Notes: generated by a model from the letters alone, not told the origin. Counted from the stretch's first letter, positions 34,031 to 44,030 are shown. The stretch is 64,000 bases of DNA from JAZRYE01 sp045600585 (GCA_045600585.1 JAZRYE010000032.1:1-64000); one strand, 5' to 3'. Translations and numbers: made by a program.

Positions 34031-35604
34031 TATTTATATTCAATAAAGTCCTCATCTTCATTAGGAAGAGGATAGACATCATTCTCTTCTTCTTTAGTGT
34101 GGGTATCATAATAAATTTGGGCAAAGAAAGGTGAATTCTTTGCTAATTTACCATATGCCCATGGGCTTGGTTCTGCACATATTGGGCACCAGTAGCCACC
34201 ACGAAGAATAGCAAATATGCTTGCTTCAAATTCGTGTCCTTCATAGCATACCCACTTACTTTTTGTTCTTATATCACCTGGCTTATAGTCTTTTGCTAAG
34301 CAATGACCACCTCTAAAGATTGCGGCGTTTTCTAAATCTTCATATGTGAGTTCTTCTAACTTCTTAGTTCTATCATAGCCATGATCGAGCAATAATCCGT
34401 GTTCAACTGGATAATTATTTTCTTTCATTGAAGCATAGTCGCATTCACTTCCATCAGGTAATTTTCCTTCGGAAAGTAAATATGTATTACTCCAGTCTTC
34501 TTTGATGGAGTTATATGCGTCTTTTCCTCCGTAGAATGCTTTGACTCTACCTTCTTTATTATGTTCAATCCAATACATTGGAGCATTAGTATTCTTTCTA
34601 TATAATTTCTTGAAAGCAAAATAAGATATGACCTTAGGAGGAACGATTTTGCCTAAAGAGAAATACCAATATCTTTTTGCCATTCTATTCCAATATGCAT
34701 CAAATGATTCTCTTCTAAAATCTAACCAATCATTTAGTTCATCACTATCGAGATACCACATTGCATGGAAATTTCTTGGGATATTCCAATTTGGTTTAAA
34801 GAATGTTTTAGCGTTTCTTCCAAGTTGAGAAAAACCTCTATCGAATGTTTCATATCCTGTAGCTTTACAAGATTTGCCGCCTCCAATGTTATAAATATTG
34901 TTCCAGAAGCCATTTAATTTATTTTCTAAATCTTTTTCTACTAAATGTTCAATCATAAGACCACTATCGCGATCAGTAACCCATTCAAGGCAGCAGTTCC
35001 AAGAAGTGTGGAACATAAGGCCATCTTTTAAATTATTAATGAACATGTATTTATGTAAAATACCTGTTTGTCTTAAAGATATGAAGTTATTTAATCCACT
35101 TTCAATGACGCATCTTTCTGCTTTCATTTTGTACATGGAATAGTTGTCATAATCGCTAGAAATAAGTGGATCGCCAACAGAACCATAGAAATGTGGATAA
35201 CTTCTATTACCATATAAAGCAACGGTAGCTATATTAACTAATTTAATTGTGTTTCCTAATTCCAAGATTGCTTTAACGATATTTTCTGTACCAACTTGAT
35301 TGGATAATCTTGTTTGTTCTTTATGATGATCACTTTTTGGAGGAATCATAGCAGCACAGTGGATACAGTATTTGCTATCCTTTAATAATTTCAAACAATC
35401 TTCATAGTTAGAGATATCACCTGAAAACATCTCAATTCTATCTTTATATTTTCTTAATGTTTGCTTTAATTCCTTAGGAATTCTTTTTTCTTTATTAAAT
35501 CTTATAGCGCGTACTTTAAATTTATAGGAAGAAGACATTAAATGAGAAATGACTTCTAATCCCATCGCGCCGGTAATGCCTGTTAAAGCAATTAGTTCAT
35601 TCAT
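34030..35604 (-). CDS. NAD-dependent epimerase/dehydratase with C-terminal zinc domain
   Basis: 524 residues. Residues 1-320 are an extended SDR: TGITGAMGLEVI is the nucleotide-binding G-x2-G-x2-G, and YSMYKMKAE holds the catalytic Tyr-x3-Lys. The last 120 residues are unlike usual epimerases: WVCYEGHEF ... ILRGGYWCPIC matches a treble-clef/zinc-ribbon pattern C-x3-GH ... CPxC, with a further H and C before it. I start at ATG 35604, eight bases after AAGGA; the 18-codon extension to 35658 has no ribosome site. The substrate is unknown, and the fusion is the unusual point. Confidence 0.78.
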   Translation of the reverse strand: MNELIALTGITGAMGLEVISHLMSSSYKFKVRAIRFNKEKRIPKELKQTLRKYKDRIEMFSGDISNYEDCLKLLKDSKYCIHCAAMIPPKSDHHKEQTRLSNQVGTENIVKAILELGNTIKLVNIATVALYGNRSYPHFYGSVGDPLISSDYDNYSMYKMKAERCVIESGLNNFISLRQTGILHKYMFINNLKDGLMFHTSWNCCLEWVTDRDSGLMIEHLVEKDLENKLNGFWNNIYNIGGGKSCKATGYETFDRGFSQLGRNAKTFFKPNWNIPRNFHAMWYLDSDELNDWLDFRRESFDAYWNRMAKRYWYFSLGKIVPPKVISYFAFKKLYRKNTNAPMYWIEHNKEGRVKAFYGGKDAYNSIKEDWSNTYLLSEGKLPDGSECDYASMKENNYPVEHGLLLDHGYDRTKKLEELTYEDLENAAIFRGGHCLAKDYKPGDIRTKSKWVCYEGHEFEASIFAILRGGYWCPICAEPSPWAYGKLAKNSPFFAQIYYDTHTKEEENDVYPLPNEDEDFIEYK

Positions 35605-35745
35605 AATTATTTTCCTTATATATTTGATTATATCAAATGGGTATATTGACATAAACAAAATTAATGTGACACATAAATTGTATTAGTAATAGTATTTCTT
35701 TACAACTTATATAATAGTAGATATTATACAAATCAGGTGAGCAAT

Positions 35746-36663
35746 ATGATTAAACTATTATGTGATACAGCTAGTGACTTTACCTTAAAAGAAGCAAAAG
35801 AACTAGGCATTGAATTAACTCCAATGACTGTAACTTTTGGTGAAAAACAATACAAAGATGTATTCGAGCTTTCTAATGAAGAATTTTTTAAGATGCTTGT
35901 AGAAGGTAAAGAATTTCCTCATACATCACAAATTCCACCATTCCAATTCCAAGAAAAATTTGAAGAATTAACAAAGGATGGGGATGAAGTAATTTGTATC
36001 ACAATGTCTAGTAAACTATCAGGAACATATCAAAGTGCTTGTTTAGCGGCAAATGATTTCCCAGGAGTAAGAGTTGTTGATAGTTTAAATGTAACTGTTG
36101 GAGAAAAAATCTTAGCGTTATATGCTTTAAGACTTATCAAAGAAGAAAAATCACTTGATGATATTGTAACAACATTAGATAAAGCCACGATGGATATATC
36201 CCAAGTCGCATTATTAGATACTTTTGAATATTTGAAAAAAGGTGGAAGAATTCCTGCCGCGGTTGCATATATCGGTAATGCTTTGCATTTGAAGCCAGCA
36301 ATCGAGATTAGAGATGGTATCGTTAATTTCTTAGGTATTGCTCGTGGTAGTAAAAACGGACACAACAAAATCAGAGAAAAAGTTGCAGAATATGGAGGCA
36401 TTGATTACTCATTACCTGTATCAGTTGCATATTCTGGATCATCAGATGAATTAATTGAAAAATATATTAATGACTCTCCTGACTTATATGAAGATAGAAG
36501 CCTTCTTCATAAAACATTAATTGGTTCAACAATTGGAACACATATTGGTCCAGGAGCTATTTCCATCGCATTCTTTAAAAAGAAAGATGAGAAAATTAAG
36601 GGTAAGAAAGTCAAAGACAGCATCTTTAACAAAAAGTCAAAAGAAGAAAAGAAAAAGAAATAG
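35746..36663 (+). CDS. DegV family fatty-acid-binding protein
   Basis: 305 residues. DegV/FakB proteins bind a fatty acid and present it to the kinase FakA. The N-terminal CDTASDFTLKEAKELGI, the ligand-pocket segment HTSQIPPFQFQEKF and ITMSSKLSGTYQSA are family features, as is the C-terminal GSTIGTHIGPGA. An unusual lysine-rich tail of about 25 residues ends the protein. ATG 35746 has AGGTGA six bases upstream; the GTG at 35737 lies inside that site. No fakA gene is seen nearby. Confidence 0.93.
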   Translation: MIKLLCDTASDFTLKEAKELGIELTPMTVTFGEKQYKDVFELSNEEFFKMLVEGKEFPHTSQIPPFQFQEKFEELTKDGDEVICITMSSKLSGTYQSACLAANDFPGVRVVDSLNVTVGEKILALYALRLIKEEKSLDDIVTTLDKATMDISQVALLDTFEYLKKGGRIPAAVAYIGNALHLKPAIEIRDGIVNFLGIARGSKNGHNKIREKVAEYGGIDYSLPVSVAYSGSSDELIEKYINDSPDLYEDRSLLHKTLIGSTIGTHIGPGAISIAFFKKKDEKIKGKKVKDSIFNKKSKEEKKKK

Positions 36664-36684
36664 GCAATACTGCCTATTTTTTTT
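36661..36684 (+). terminator. Terminator after degV
   Basis: ATAGGCA-ATAC-TGCCTAT followed by eight T, overlapping the degV stop codon. The convergent pepF gene ends 40 bases further on. Confidence 0.85.
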
Positions 36685-36723
36685 AAAAAAACAACAGATT
36701 ACTCTATTGCTTTTTTATTTAAA

Positions 36724-38433
36724 TTAGAATTCTTCAACGTCAAATCCTTTAAGAATTTTAATTAAAGGAGCGACATTTTTATGAACATTTCCTTCTTCGA
36801 AAGGATTTCTTAATTTGTTCATTGCAAGAAGTTCTGTAAACGGAGCCTTACCACCACACTTACAAAGTTTGATGTACTTCTTCCATGTTTTTTCATGGTT
36901 CTTTTGATCTTCAATTAAGAATTGGAAGGCAACTACTTGAGCTAATGTGTAATCAATGTAATAGAATGGGCTTCCAAAGACATGAGATTGTCTTAACCAA
37001 GTTGTACCTTTGTTTAAAGTTGGGCAATCATCAAATTTCTTATGTGGAGTATATCTAGTTTCAATTTCTTTGAATTTTGTACATCTTTCTTCATGAGTTG
37101 CTTCTGGATGTTCGTATACCCAATGTTGGAATTCATCAATGGTAATGCCATAAGGTAAGAATTCAATAGCATCACATAAATGTGAGTATTTAGCTTTTTC
37201 AGCATCTTTGCCAAAGAATCCTTCCATATAAGGCCACGCTAAGAATTCCATAGACATCGAATGAATTTCACAAGCTTCTAGTGTTGGAGATTGATATTCT
37301 GGGACTTTAATATTTCTAGAAAGATATGCTTGGAAAGCATGTCCACCTTCATGAGTTAAAACATTAACATCACCTTCAGTGCCATTGAAGTTAGAGAAAA
37401 TAAATGGAGCCTTATATGTTGGGAAATAAGTACAATATCCACCTGGGGATTTGCCTTTTCTTGCTTCGAGATCCATCAAATGATGATTTTGCATGAATTC
37501 AAAGAATACTTGAGATTCGTTTCCTAAAGCAGAATACATTTTATGAGCTTGTTCAACTAAATATTTTGCATCGCCTGCAGGCATAGCGTTGCCGCTTGCA
37601 AACATTAAATTATAGTCATATGTTTGAGGCTTCTTAATTCCTAAAGCCTTCATTTGCTTTTTGTATAATTTTTGTGCAACTGGGACTACTTCTTTAGCAA
37701 TTTGTGCTCTATAACCTTGGCAATCTAAAGCATTATAGTCAGTTCTACCTAAACGTAAATAGCCAAGTTCAACGAAGTTTTCAAAACCAAGTTTTTTAGC
37801 CATTTCTGTTCTAAGTTTTACTAACTTATCATAGATGCCACCAATTTTTTCTTCGTGTTCGCCAAGCCATTTATCCATTGTGATAGCAGCTTCTTTTCTT
37901 GTTGCTCTATCTGCATCTTGCATATATTTTCCAAGTTGAGAAAGATTGAGTTTTTCTCCTCTAAAATCAACTTGAGCAGAGCCTAAAACAGATTCATATT
38001 CAGAGACAAGTTTATTTTCTTCAATACATTCGTTAAGGATTTTATCATCGAATGATTTTAAAGAATTGTCATACATCTTAAAGAGATATTTGCCAAATTC
38101 TTTTTCTAATTCTTCACGATAGCTAGCCTTTGTTAAGATTTTTGCAAATTGAGTGCTATAAGAAGAGATGATTGGTGATAATTCATCACATCTTTCTTGT
38201 GCTTTTTTATATGTTGGATTTTGAGTATCACATGAATATCTAACAAAGATAATAGACATATCATTTGTTAATTGAGATGTGAATTTATTCCAATGTTTAA
38301 TAGTAGCTTTTGCTTCTTGAGCATTGCTGCAATTATTTAATTCTTGAATCAACGATTCAAATTTCTTTCTTAAACGCTTTTCAGTAGGGACGTTAAGAGG
38401 ATATTCTTCAAATTTGAGATCTAATTCTTTCAT
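36724..38433 (-). CDS. M3 family oligoendopeptidase
   Basis: 569 residues. A cytosolic zinc metallopeptidase of the PepF/M3 type that cuts short peptides. The zinc motif is VLTHEGGHAFQAYLS near residue 355 (H-E-G-G-H), with the third ligand expected in LEACEIHSMSMEF near residue 386. The helical N-terminal lobe and FGSPFYYIDYTLAQVVAFQF near residue 490 fit the family. AAAGGAG is nine bases before the ATG. It follows gpmI by 18 bases in the same direction. Confidence 0.93.
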   Translation of the reverse strand: MKELDLKFEEYPLNVPTEKRLRKKFESLIQELNNCSNAQEAKATIKHWNKFTSQLTNDMSIIFVRYSCDTQNPTYKKAQERCDELSPIISSYSTQFAKILTKASYREELEKEFGKYLFKMYDNSLKSFDDKILNECIEENKLVSEYESVLGSAQVDFRGEKLNLSQLGKYMQDADRATRKEAAITMDKWLGEHEEKIGGIYDKLVKLRTEMAKKLGFENFVELGYLRLGRTDYNALDCQGYRAQIAKEVVPVAQKLYKKQMKALGIKKPQTYDYNLMFASGNAMPAGDAKYLVEQAHKMYSALGNESQVFFEFMQNHHLMDLEARKGKSPGGYCTYFPTYKAPFIFSNFNGTEGDVNVLTHEGGHAFQAYLSRNIKVPEYQSPTLEACEIHSMSMEFLAWPYMEGFFGKDAEKAKYSHLCDAIEFLPYGITIDEFQHWVYEHPEATHEERCTKFKEIETRYTPHKKFDDCPTLNKGTTWLRQSHVFGSPFYYIDYTLAQVVAFQFLIEDQKNHEKTWKKYIKLCKCGGKAPFTELLAMNKLRNPFEEGNVHKNVAPLIKILKGFDVEEF

Positions 38434-38451
38434 TTGAAACTCCTTTCTAAA

Positions 38452-40056
38452 TTATTCGTGGATAATTAATGAATCTTCTGTCATTTCAGCTGGCTTTTTA
38501 GCACCTAATAATTCGATGATTGTAGGAGCAATGTTAGCAAGCTTTCCGCCTTCTTGAACTAACTTGATATCTGTTCTATTAATGCACAATGGAACAAGGT
38601 TAGTTGTATGAGCAGTGAATGGTTTACCATTCTTATCTAAAATTTCTTCAGCGTTGCCGTGGTCTGCTGTAACGATTAATGTAGCTCCATTAGCGTTACA
38701 CCAATCGATAATTTTGCCCACACAAGCATCAACTGTTTCAACAGCTTTAACGCATGCTTTTTCAACAGCGGTATGACCAACCATATCGCAGTTAGCAAAG
38801 TTAAGAATGACAACATCTAAGTAGTCTTTTTCTAATTCTTTCATTAATGCATCTAAAACAAGTGGAGCACTCATTTCAGGTTGTAAATCATAAGTTGCAA
38901 CTTTTGGTGAGTTAATTAATACACGAGTACAATTCTTTAATTCAGGTCTTTCTTTACCATCAAAGTTCATTGTTGCATCGAAGAAGAATGTGACGTGAGC
39001 GTATTTTTCAGTTTCTGCAATTCTTAATTGTGTATAGCCATTATCTGCTAACCAAGTACCTAAGATATTTGTCATCTTTGGTAATTCGAATGCAATTTCA
39101 CCTTTAACTGATTCCGCATATTTCATTGTGCAGACATAATAGATTCCTTTTAATTTATGAGCAGGTTCATATGCTTTCCACATTGGTGTTCCATCAGCTT
39201 TAAGAGCAGGTGTCTTATAGAAATCAGGATTTGTGCATAATGTAGAGATTTGAATTGCTCTATCAGGACGATAGTTCATAAAGATAATTGCGTCATTATC
39301 TTGGATTCTGCCATCGCAATTTGCATTGAATTGTGGGATTAGGAATTCATCGGAAGCTTCTTTTCCCATCTTTGGTAAATTTTCATATTGAGATTTGAAG
39401 TATTCATGGTAGTCTGTAAAGCTTTCTCCGTCATGGTCAACCATAACTCTATAAGCAACATCAACTCTATCCATGTTCTTATCTCTATCCATGACCCAGT
39501 AACGACCACCGATATCTGCAATGTGACCAAAATTGAGTTCATCCATCTTTGCTTGGATCATATCGACATAAGAAGCACCAGCTTGTGGAGCAACATCTCT
39601 ACCATCCATAAAGCAGTGAACAAATACATCGTTTAAGCCTTCGTTCTTAGCCATTTCGATCATTGCTAAGATATGACGAATGTGAGAGTGAACACCACCA
39701 TCACTAGTTAAACCAAAAATGTGTAACTTGCTATTGTGTTCTTTTGCATAAGCAATAGCTTTCTTGTATTTTTCATTTTCGTAGAATGTACCATCTTTAA
39801 TGGCTTTATTAATTAAAGTTAAGGATTGATAAACAATTCTTCCGGCACCAATATTCATGTGGCCGACTTCAGAGTTACCCATTTGACCATCAGGCAATCC
39901 GACATATTCACCAGATGCGTTGATCTTAGTGAATGCATATTTGCTGAAATAAGCATCTAAATTAGGTTTCTTTGCTTCATTAATAGCGTTGCCATTGTTA
40001 TCTTCTCTGATACCATAGCCATCCATAATGCAAAGAATAATAGGTTTTTTATTCAT
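38452..40056 (-). CDS. gpmI: 2,3-bisphosphoglycerate-independent phosphoglycerate mutase
   Basis: 534 residues. Interconverts 3- and 2-phosphoglycerate in glycolysis using two manganese ions. The alkaline-phosphatase-fold motifs are visible: CIMDGYGIREDNNGNAI at the N-terminus, MGNSEVGHMNIGAGRIVYQ with the phosphorylated Ser near residue 62, and VTADHGNAEEILD near 460. I use ATG 40056, where GGAGG is eight bases upstream; the ATG five codons earlier overlaps that ribosome site. It is slightly longer than the usual 510 residues. Confidence 0.96.
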   Translation of the reverse strand: MNKKPIILCIMDGYGIREDNNGNAINEAKKPNLDAYFSKYAFTKINASGEYVGLPDGQMGNSEVGHMNIGAGRIVYQSLTLINKAIKDGTFYENEKYKKAIAYAKEHNSKLHIFGLTSDGGVHSHIRHILAMIEMAKNEGLNDVFVHCFMDGRDVAPQAGASYVDMIQAKMDELNFGHIADIGGRYWVMDRDKNMDRVDVAYRVMVDHDGESFTDYHEYFKSQYENLPKMGKEASDEFLIPQFNANCDGRIQDNDAIIFMNYRPDRAIQISTLCTNPDFYKTPALKADGTPMWKAYEPAHKLKGIYYVCTMKYAESVKGEIAFELPKMTNILGTWLADNGYTQLRIAETEKYAHVTFFFDATMNFDGKERPELKNCTRVLINSPKVATYDLQPEMSAPLVLDALMKELEKDYLDVVILNFANCDMVGHTAVEKACVKAVETVDACVGKIIDWCNANGATLIVTADHGNAEEILDKNGKPFTAHTTNLVPLCINRTDIKLVQEGGKLANIAPTIIELLGAKKPAEMTEDSLIIHE

Positions 40057-40087
40057 AGTTTGATCCTCCAAACGTCTTTTATCTTAA

Positions 40088-40119
40088 TAAAAAAAGAATC
40101 ATCTAGCAAGTTAGATGAT
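40088..40119 (-). terminator. Terminator after the LemA-like gene
   Basis: ATCATCTA / TAGATGAT (minus, 40119-40112 with 40105-40098) and then TTCTTTTTTT. The stem overlaps the end of the coding region. Confidence 0.8.
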
Positions 40120-40638
40120 ATCTTTTGTTTTAACTTTTAATAATAACCAGAGGAATCGCCATGGTAAGAATCTTATCCAATAGTTATAACCAATGATGTC
40201 AGCGTTATATATCGCCATATATTTTCTATAAATCTTATCTTGATCAACAATGTTTCTTTTTGCTTGAACAAAATCTGGATTATCTTTTAGTTCAGGATGC
40301 ATAGCAGCAATCTTAAGTCCTTCTTCTTTAAGATAGGTTAAAGTTTCTCTAGCTTTTGCACACTCTGGTCTACTTTGTCCAACCAAATCTTGTATATTGA
40401 TATCGTTCAATATTTCATAATATCTATTATCTACATCAATTCCAGCCTTTTTTATAGCCTTGAACATAAACTTGATATCTTCTAGTTTAGCAGCAAGAAT
40501 AATGGCAAAACCTTTTTCATGCTTTTGTAGGCTATGTTTAAAGAAGGAATAGAAGATTAAATTCATCACTAGAAGTAATAAATAAAACAAGAAACAAGCT
40601 GCGACGACAATAATAACAATTTTGACTGCTTCTGGCAT
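40111..40638 (-). CDS. LemA-like membrane-anchored protein
   Basis: 175 residues. One membrane helix lies at about 6-30, then long helices. The end AIYNADIIGYNYWIRFLPWRFLWLLLK recalls the YN-x-x-V-x-x-Y-N-x-x-I-x-x-F-P motif of LemA proteins, and LEDIKFMFKAIKKAG recalls their LIPNL segment. Match to LemA is by pattern only and is divergent. Function in bacteria is poorly defined. AGGAGG is six bases before the ATG. Confidence 0.55.
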   Translation of the reverse strand: MPEAVKIVIIVVAACFLFYLLLLVMNLIFYSFFKHSLQKHEKGFAIILAAKLEDIKFMFKAIKKAGIDVDNRYYEILNDINIQDLVGQSRPECAKARETLTYLKEEGLKIAAMHPELKDNPDFVQAKRNIVDQDKIYRKYMAIYNADIIGYNYWIRFLPWRFLWLLLKVKTKDII

Positions 40639-40755
40639 ATTCTTCCTCCGTGTAGCGAGATTTTATCATATTTTATAAATAATGTTAACAATAGATGGTT
40701 TTGTAAAATTTGCTAATATTATCTTTTTGTGATAATATTTGTTTGAGGATTTACT

Positions 40756-41616
40756 ATGGATGAATTATTAAACGAAGATAAACCTATTGTTGCTATCATG
40801 TATGACTTTGATAAAACACTTTCAAAAACTGATATGCAAAACTTTAAGTTCATTAATGATTTAGGAATGACTCCTGAAACTTTTTGGAACTTAACTTCCG
40901 AATTCACTAAAGAAACCAAGATTGATAAGATTCTTGCTTACATGTACATCATGATTCGAGAAGCAAAGAAAAGAAATATTCCTATGACTCGTGAATATTT
41001 AAATTCTTGTGGAAAAGACATTGGTTTTTTCAGAGGAGTATTGACTTGGTTTAAAAGAATTAATGAATACGGAGAGAAAAAGGGCGTTAAGGTTGAACAT
41101 TATCTCATTTCATCGGGTACAAAAGAGATGATTGAAGGATGTCCAATTTTTAAAGAATTTACCAAAGTATATGGATGTGAATTCTTGTTTGATGAAAACG
41201 GAGAAGCATTCTGGCCTAAAATGACAGTTAACTACACTCAAAAAACTCAATTCTATTTCCGAATTCATAAAGGTGCAATTGATGAAACTGATGACTCAGC
41301 AGTCAACACTAAATACACAAAGAACAGAGTTCCATATAGAAACATGATCTATATTGGAGATGGAATTACTGATGTTGCAGCAATGACATTAGTTACTCAA
41401 AACGGTGGTCATGCGATTGCGGTTTATTCAAATAAAGAAAACACTGAAACCAGCAAAAAGATTTACGAAGAAGAAAGAGTTAAATTCATTGCTAAAGCAG
41501 ATTACTCCGAAGGAAGTAAGTTGGATACTGTTGTGAAATTAATCATTGATTCCGTTTCTATATCAAACCAATTAGATGAAGAAGAAAGAATACTCGCTGG
41601 TAAAATTAATAAATAG
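40756..41616 (+). CDS. HAD-superfamily hydrolase
   Basis: 286 residues. HAD motif I is YDFDKTLSKTD near residue 17 (D-x-D-x-T), motif II is the Ser of HYLISSGTKE near 116, and motif IV is YIGDGITDVAAM near 205. A helical cap lies between motif I and II, as in SerB-like C1 phosphatases. It probably removes phosphate from a small molecule; the substrate cannot be read. TGAGGA precedes the ATG. Confidence 0.88.
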   Translation: MDELLNEDKPIVAIMYDFDKTLSKTDMQNFKFINDLGMTPETFWNLTSEFTKETKIDKILAYMYIMIREAKKRNIPMTREYLNSCGKDIGFFRGVLTWFKRINEYGEKKGVKVEHYLISSGTKEMIEGCPIFKEFTKVYGCEFLFDENGEAFWPKMTVNYTQKTQFYFRIHKGAIDETDDSAVNTKYTKNRVPYRNMIYIGDGITDVAAMTLVTQNGGHAIAVYSNKENTETSKKIYEEERVKFIAKADYSEGSKLDTVVKLIIDSVSISNQLDEEERILAGKINK

Positions 41617-41634
41617 CAAAAACATAATATAGAT

Positions 41635-41663
41635 AAAAGGTAGTCAATTTGGCTACCTTTTTG
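41635..41663 (+). terminator. Terminator between the HAD gene and ispD
   Basis: AAAAGGTAG pairs with CTACCTTTT around an eight-base loop, followed by T. It insulates the ispD transcript. Confidence 0.8.
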
Positions 41664-41696
41664 ATTACGCGAGTGATACAATTTACGCATAGATAT

Positions 41697-42356
41697 ATGG
41701 CCTACGCGATTATTTTACTTTCTGGAAGTTCAACAAGATTTAAAGGAGAAGAACCAAAACAATTTACCAAAATTAATGGTAAGCCGCTTTTTATGTATTC
41801 TCTTGAAACTTTTTTGTCACATCCAGAAATTGAAAGAATTGTTCTTGTCACATTAAAAGACTATGTCGATTATGTTAAAGAAATAATTCCAAGCAATAAA
41901 CCGATAGATGTGATTTCCGGAGGTAATTCAAGAAGAGAATCATCTTATTTAGGAATCAAGCATCTTTGTAATGTAGAAGGTAATAGCAAAGTGTTAATAC
42001 ATGATGCAGCAAGACCTTTAATTACATTAAGAATGATTGATGATTTATTAAAATCATTGGATGAATCAAATAATTCAACAATTGCTTCCGAAATGAATAA
42101 CACATTGATAGATGTCAATGGTAACTATTTAAATAGAAGTAAGATTAGAACCATAGAAACTCCTCAAGGATTTATTTATAGTCCACTACTTAAAGCACAT
42201 GAGACAGTCACTAAAGAAGTTACAGATGACACGATGTTGCTTAACGAAATTGGTTATCCAACAAAACTAGTTTTATCAAATTCAGTTAACTTAAAAGTAA
42301 CCAACAAAGAAGACATTCTTATCGCCAAAGCTATATTGGAAGGGAGAAAAGGATGA
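41697..42356 (+). CDS. ispD: MEP cytidylyltransferase
   Basis: 219 residues. Couples CTP to 2-C-methyl-erythritol 4-phosphate in isoprenoid synthesis. The nucleotide loop SGSSTRFKGEEPKQF, GKPLFMYSLETF, GGNSRRESSYLGI and HDAARPLI are the family signatures. I start at ATG 41697 (AYAIILLSG): the 16-codon extension to 41649 runs through the promoter and is not IspD-like. A TG-extended TACAAT ends 14 bases before this ATG and no Shine-Dalgarno site is seen. The stop TGA overlaps the next start (ATGA). Confidence 0.92.
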   Translation: MAYAIILLSGSSTRFKGEEPKQFTKINGKPLFMYSLETFLSHPEIERIVLVTLKDYVDYVKEIIPSNKPIDVISGGNSRRESSYLGIKHLCNVEGNSKVLIHDAARPLITLRMIDDLLKSLDESNNSTIASEMNNTLIDVNGNYLNRSKIRTIETPQGFIYSPLLKAHETVTKEVTDDTMLLNEIGYPTKLVLSNSVNLKVTNKEDILIAKAILEGRKG

Positions 42357-42730
42357 AATACGAAGTTGGGCAGTTAATTACTGGCACTGTATACGCAGTC
42401 AAACCTTATGCCTTATTCCTCAGTTTTTCTGACGGGGCAACAGGGTTATTACATATTTCCGAAATATCCGATTCGTTTATTAGAGATATCGAAAGATATG
42501 GAACTGTTGGAGATAAAATAAAAGTTAAGATTGTCTCTATTGATAAGACAAATGGATTTCTAAGATTATCATTAAAGAAAGTTCCACAAGAAGAGGCTTA
42601 TAGCACTCACGAAAATTCAAATAGAAGCAAGGTAAATGTAACAAAAGATGATTTTAAACCGCTCGAAGAAAAACTTCATGGTTGGATAGATGAAACTTTA
42701 ATTAAAGCAAAAGGAGAAAAAAATGATTAA
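42353..42730 (+). CDS. S1-domain RNA-binding protein
   Basis: 125 residues. Residues 1-75 form an S1 domain (YEVGQLITGTVYAVKPYALFL, GLLHISEIS, IDKTNGFLRLSLKK). The rest is a charged tail. Resembles Bacilli YabR/YugI/CvfD-type proteins that bind ribosomes or RNA. It overlaps ispD by four bases and pgi by eight, so all three are coupled. Confidence 0.85.
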   Translation: MKYEVGQLITGTVYAVKPYALFLSFSDGATGLLHISEISDSFIRDIERYGTVGDKIKVKIVSIDKTNGFLRLSLKKVPQEEAYSTHENSNRSKVNVTKDDFKPLEEKLHGWIDETLIKAKGEKND

Positions 42731-44003
42731 GTTAGTTTTAAATAAAGAAATGAATCAAGATATCCTTAATGGATATAAAGATTCTGTTAAGAAAATCAAT
42801 CAAATGATTGATGACAAGTCAGGAGCAGGAAATGATTTCTTAGGTTGGGTTGATTGGCCTGTTTGTTATGACAAAGAAGAAATGGCAAGAATGAAAGAAG
42901 ATGCTAAATATGTTAGAGAAAATTTTGATATTCTCGTCGTATGTGGCGTCGGTGGCTCTTATTTAGGTGCAAGAGCAGCATTAGAAGCACTAAATGGAGT
43001 CAAGAGTAATGACAAGCTTGAAGTCATTTTTATGGGCCAAACATTCTCACCTAACTATGTTGCTCAAGTCATGAATTATTTAAAAGGAAAGAACTTCGCA
43101 GTCAACGTTATTTCTAAATCAGGAACAACAACAGAAACTTCTATCTCTTTCCGTTTATTAAAAGAATTACTAGAATCACAAATCGGCAAAGAAAAAGCAA
43201 AGAAAGCAATCTATGCAACAACAGATAAGGCAAGAGGTGCTTTAAAAACTTTATGCAATAAAGAAGGCTATGCAACTTATGTCTTGCCTGATGATATCGG
43301 TGGCCGTTATAGCGTTCTTACTGCAGTCGGTTTATTCCCACTTGCATGTGCAGGTATCGATGTTGAAGCAATGCTTGAAGGCGCAAAAGAAGCAAGAGCA
43401 GCTTATGATAATGCTGATTTAGATAATAATCAATGCTATCAATATGCTGTAACAAGAGATTATATGTATAGACATGGCAAACCAGTTGAAATGTATGTCA
43501 CATATGAGCCTCAAATGAGTCAAATTTCTGAATGGATTAAACAATTACATGGTGAATCAGAAGGTAAAGAAAAGAAGGGTTTATTCCCAGCTTCCGCAAC
43601 ATTCTCAACAGATTTACATAGTTTAGGTCAATTCGTTCAAGATGGCACACCATTATTGTTTGAAACAATTATTAATGTTGTTAACCCAAATCAAGATATC
43701 GTTATTCCACATGACGAAGATGATCTTGATGGTTTAAATTACTTAGAAGGTAAAGACTTAGCTTTTGTCAACCAAAAAGCATTTGAAGGAACATTAAAAG
43801 CTCACGAAGAAAATGGCGGAGTTCCATGTAATATCATTTATATAAATAAATTAGATGCAAAAACATTGGGTCATTTATTCTATTTCTTCATGAGAGCATG
43901 CGCTATGGCAGCATATATGTTAGACATCAATCCATTTAATCAACCAGGCGTTGAAATCTATAAAAAGAACATGTTCCATCTCCTCGGTAAAAAAGGATAT
44001 TAA
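42723..44003 (+). CDS. pgi: Glucose-6-phosphate isomerase
   Basis: 426 residues, the short form found in Bacillota and Mollicutes. CGVGGSYLGARAALEAL near residue 79, VISKSGTTTETS near 138 and DDIGGRYSVLTAVG near 195 form the sugar-phosphate site. The closing QPGVEIYKKN carries the active-site Lys segment. Interconverts glucose and fructose 6-phosphates. AAGGAG is six bases before the ATG. Confidence 0.97.
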   Translation: MIKLVLNKEMNQDILNGYKDSVKKINQMIDDKSGAGNDFLGWVDWPVCYDKEEMARMKEDAKYVRENFDILVVCGVGGSYLGARAALEALNGVKSNDKLEVIFMGQTFSPNYVAQVMNYLKGKNFAVNVISKSGTTTETSISFRLLKELLESQIGKEKAKKAIYATTDKARGALKTLCNKEGYATYVLPDDIGGRYSVLTAVGLFPLACAGIDVEAMLEGAKEARAAYDNADLDNNQCYQYAVTRDYMYRHGKPVEMYVTYEPQMSQISEWIKQLHGESEGKEKKGLFPASATFSTDLHSLGQFVQDGTPLLFETIINVVNPNQDIVIPHDEDDLDGLNYLEGKDLAFVNQKAFEGTLKAHEENGGVPCNIIYINKLDAKTLGHLFYFFMRACAMAAYMLDINPFNQPGVEIYKKNMFHLLGKKGY

Positions 44004-44030
44004 TATAAAACATAGTTATTAATGAAAAAG

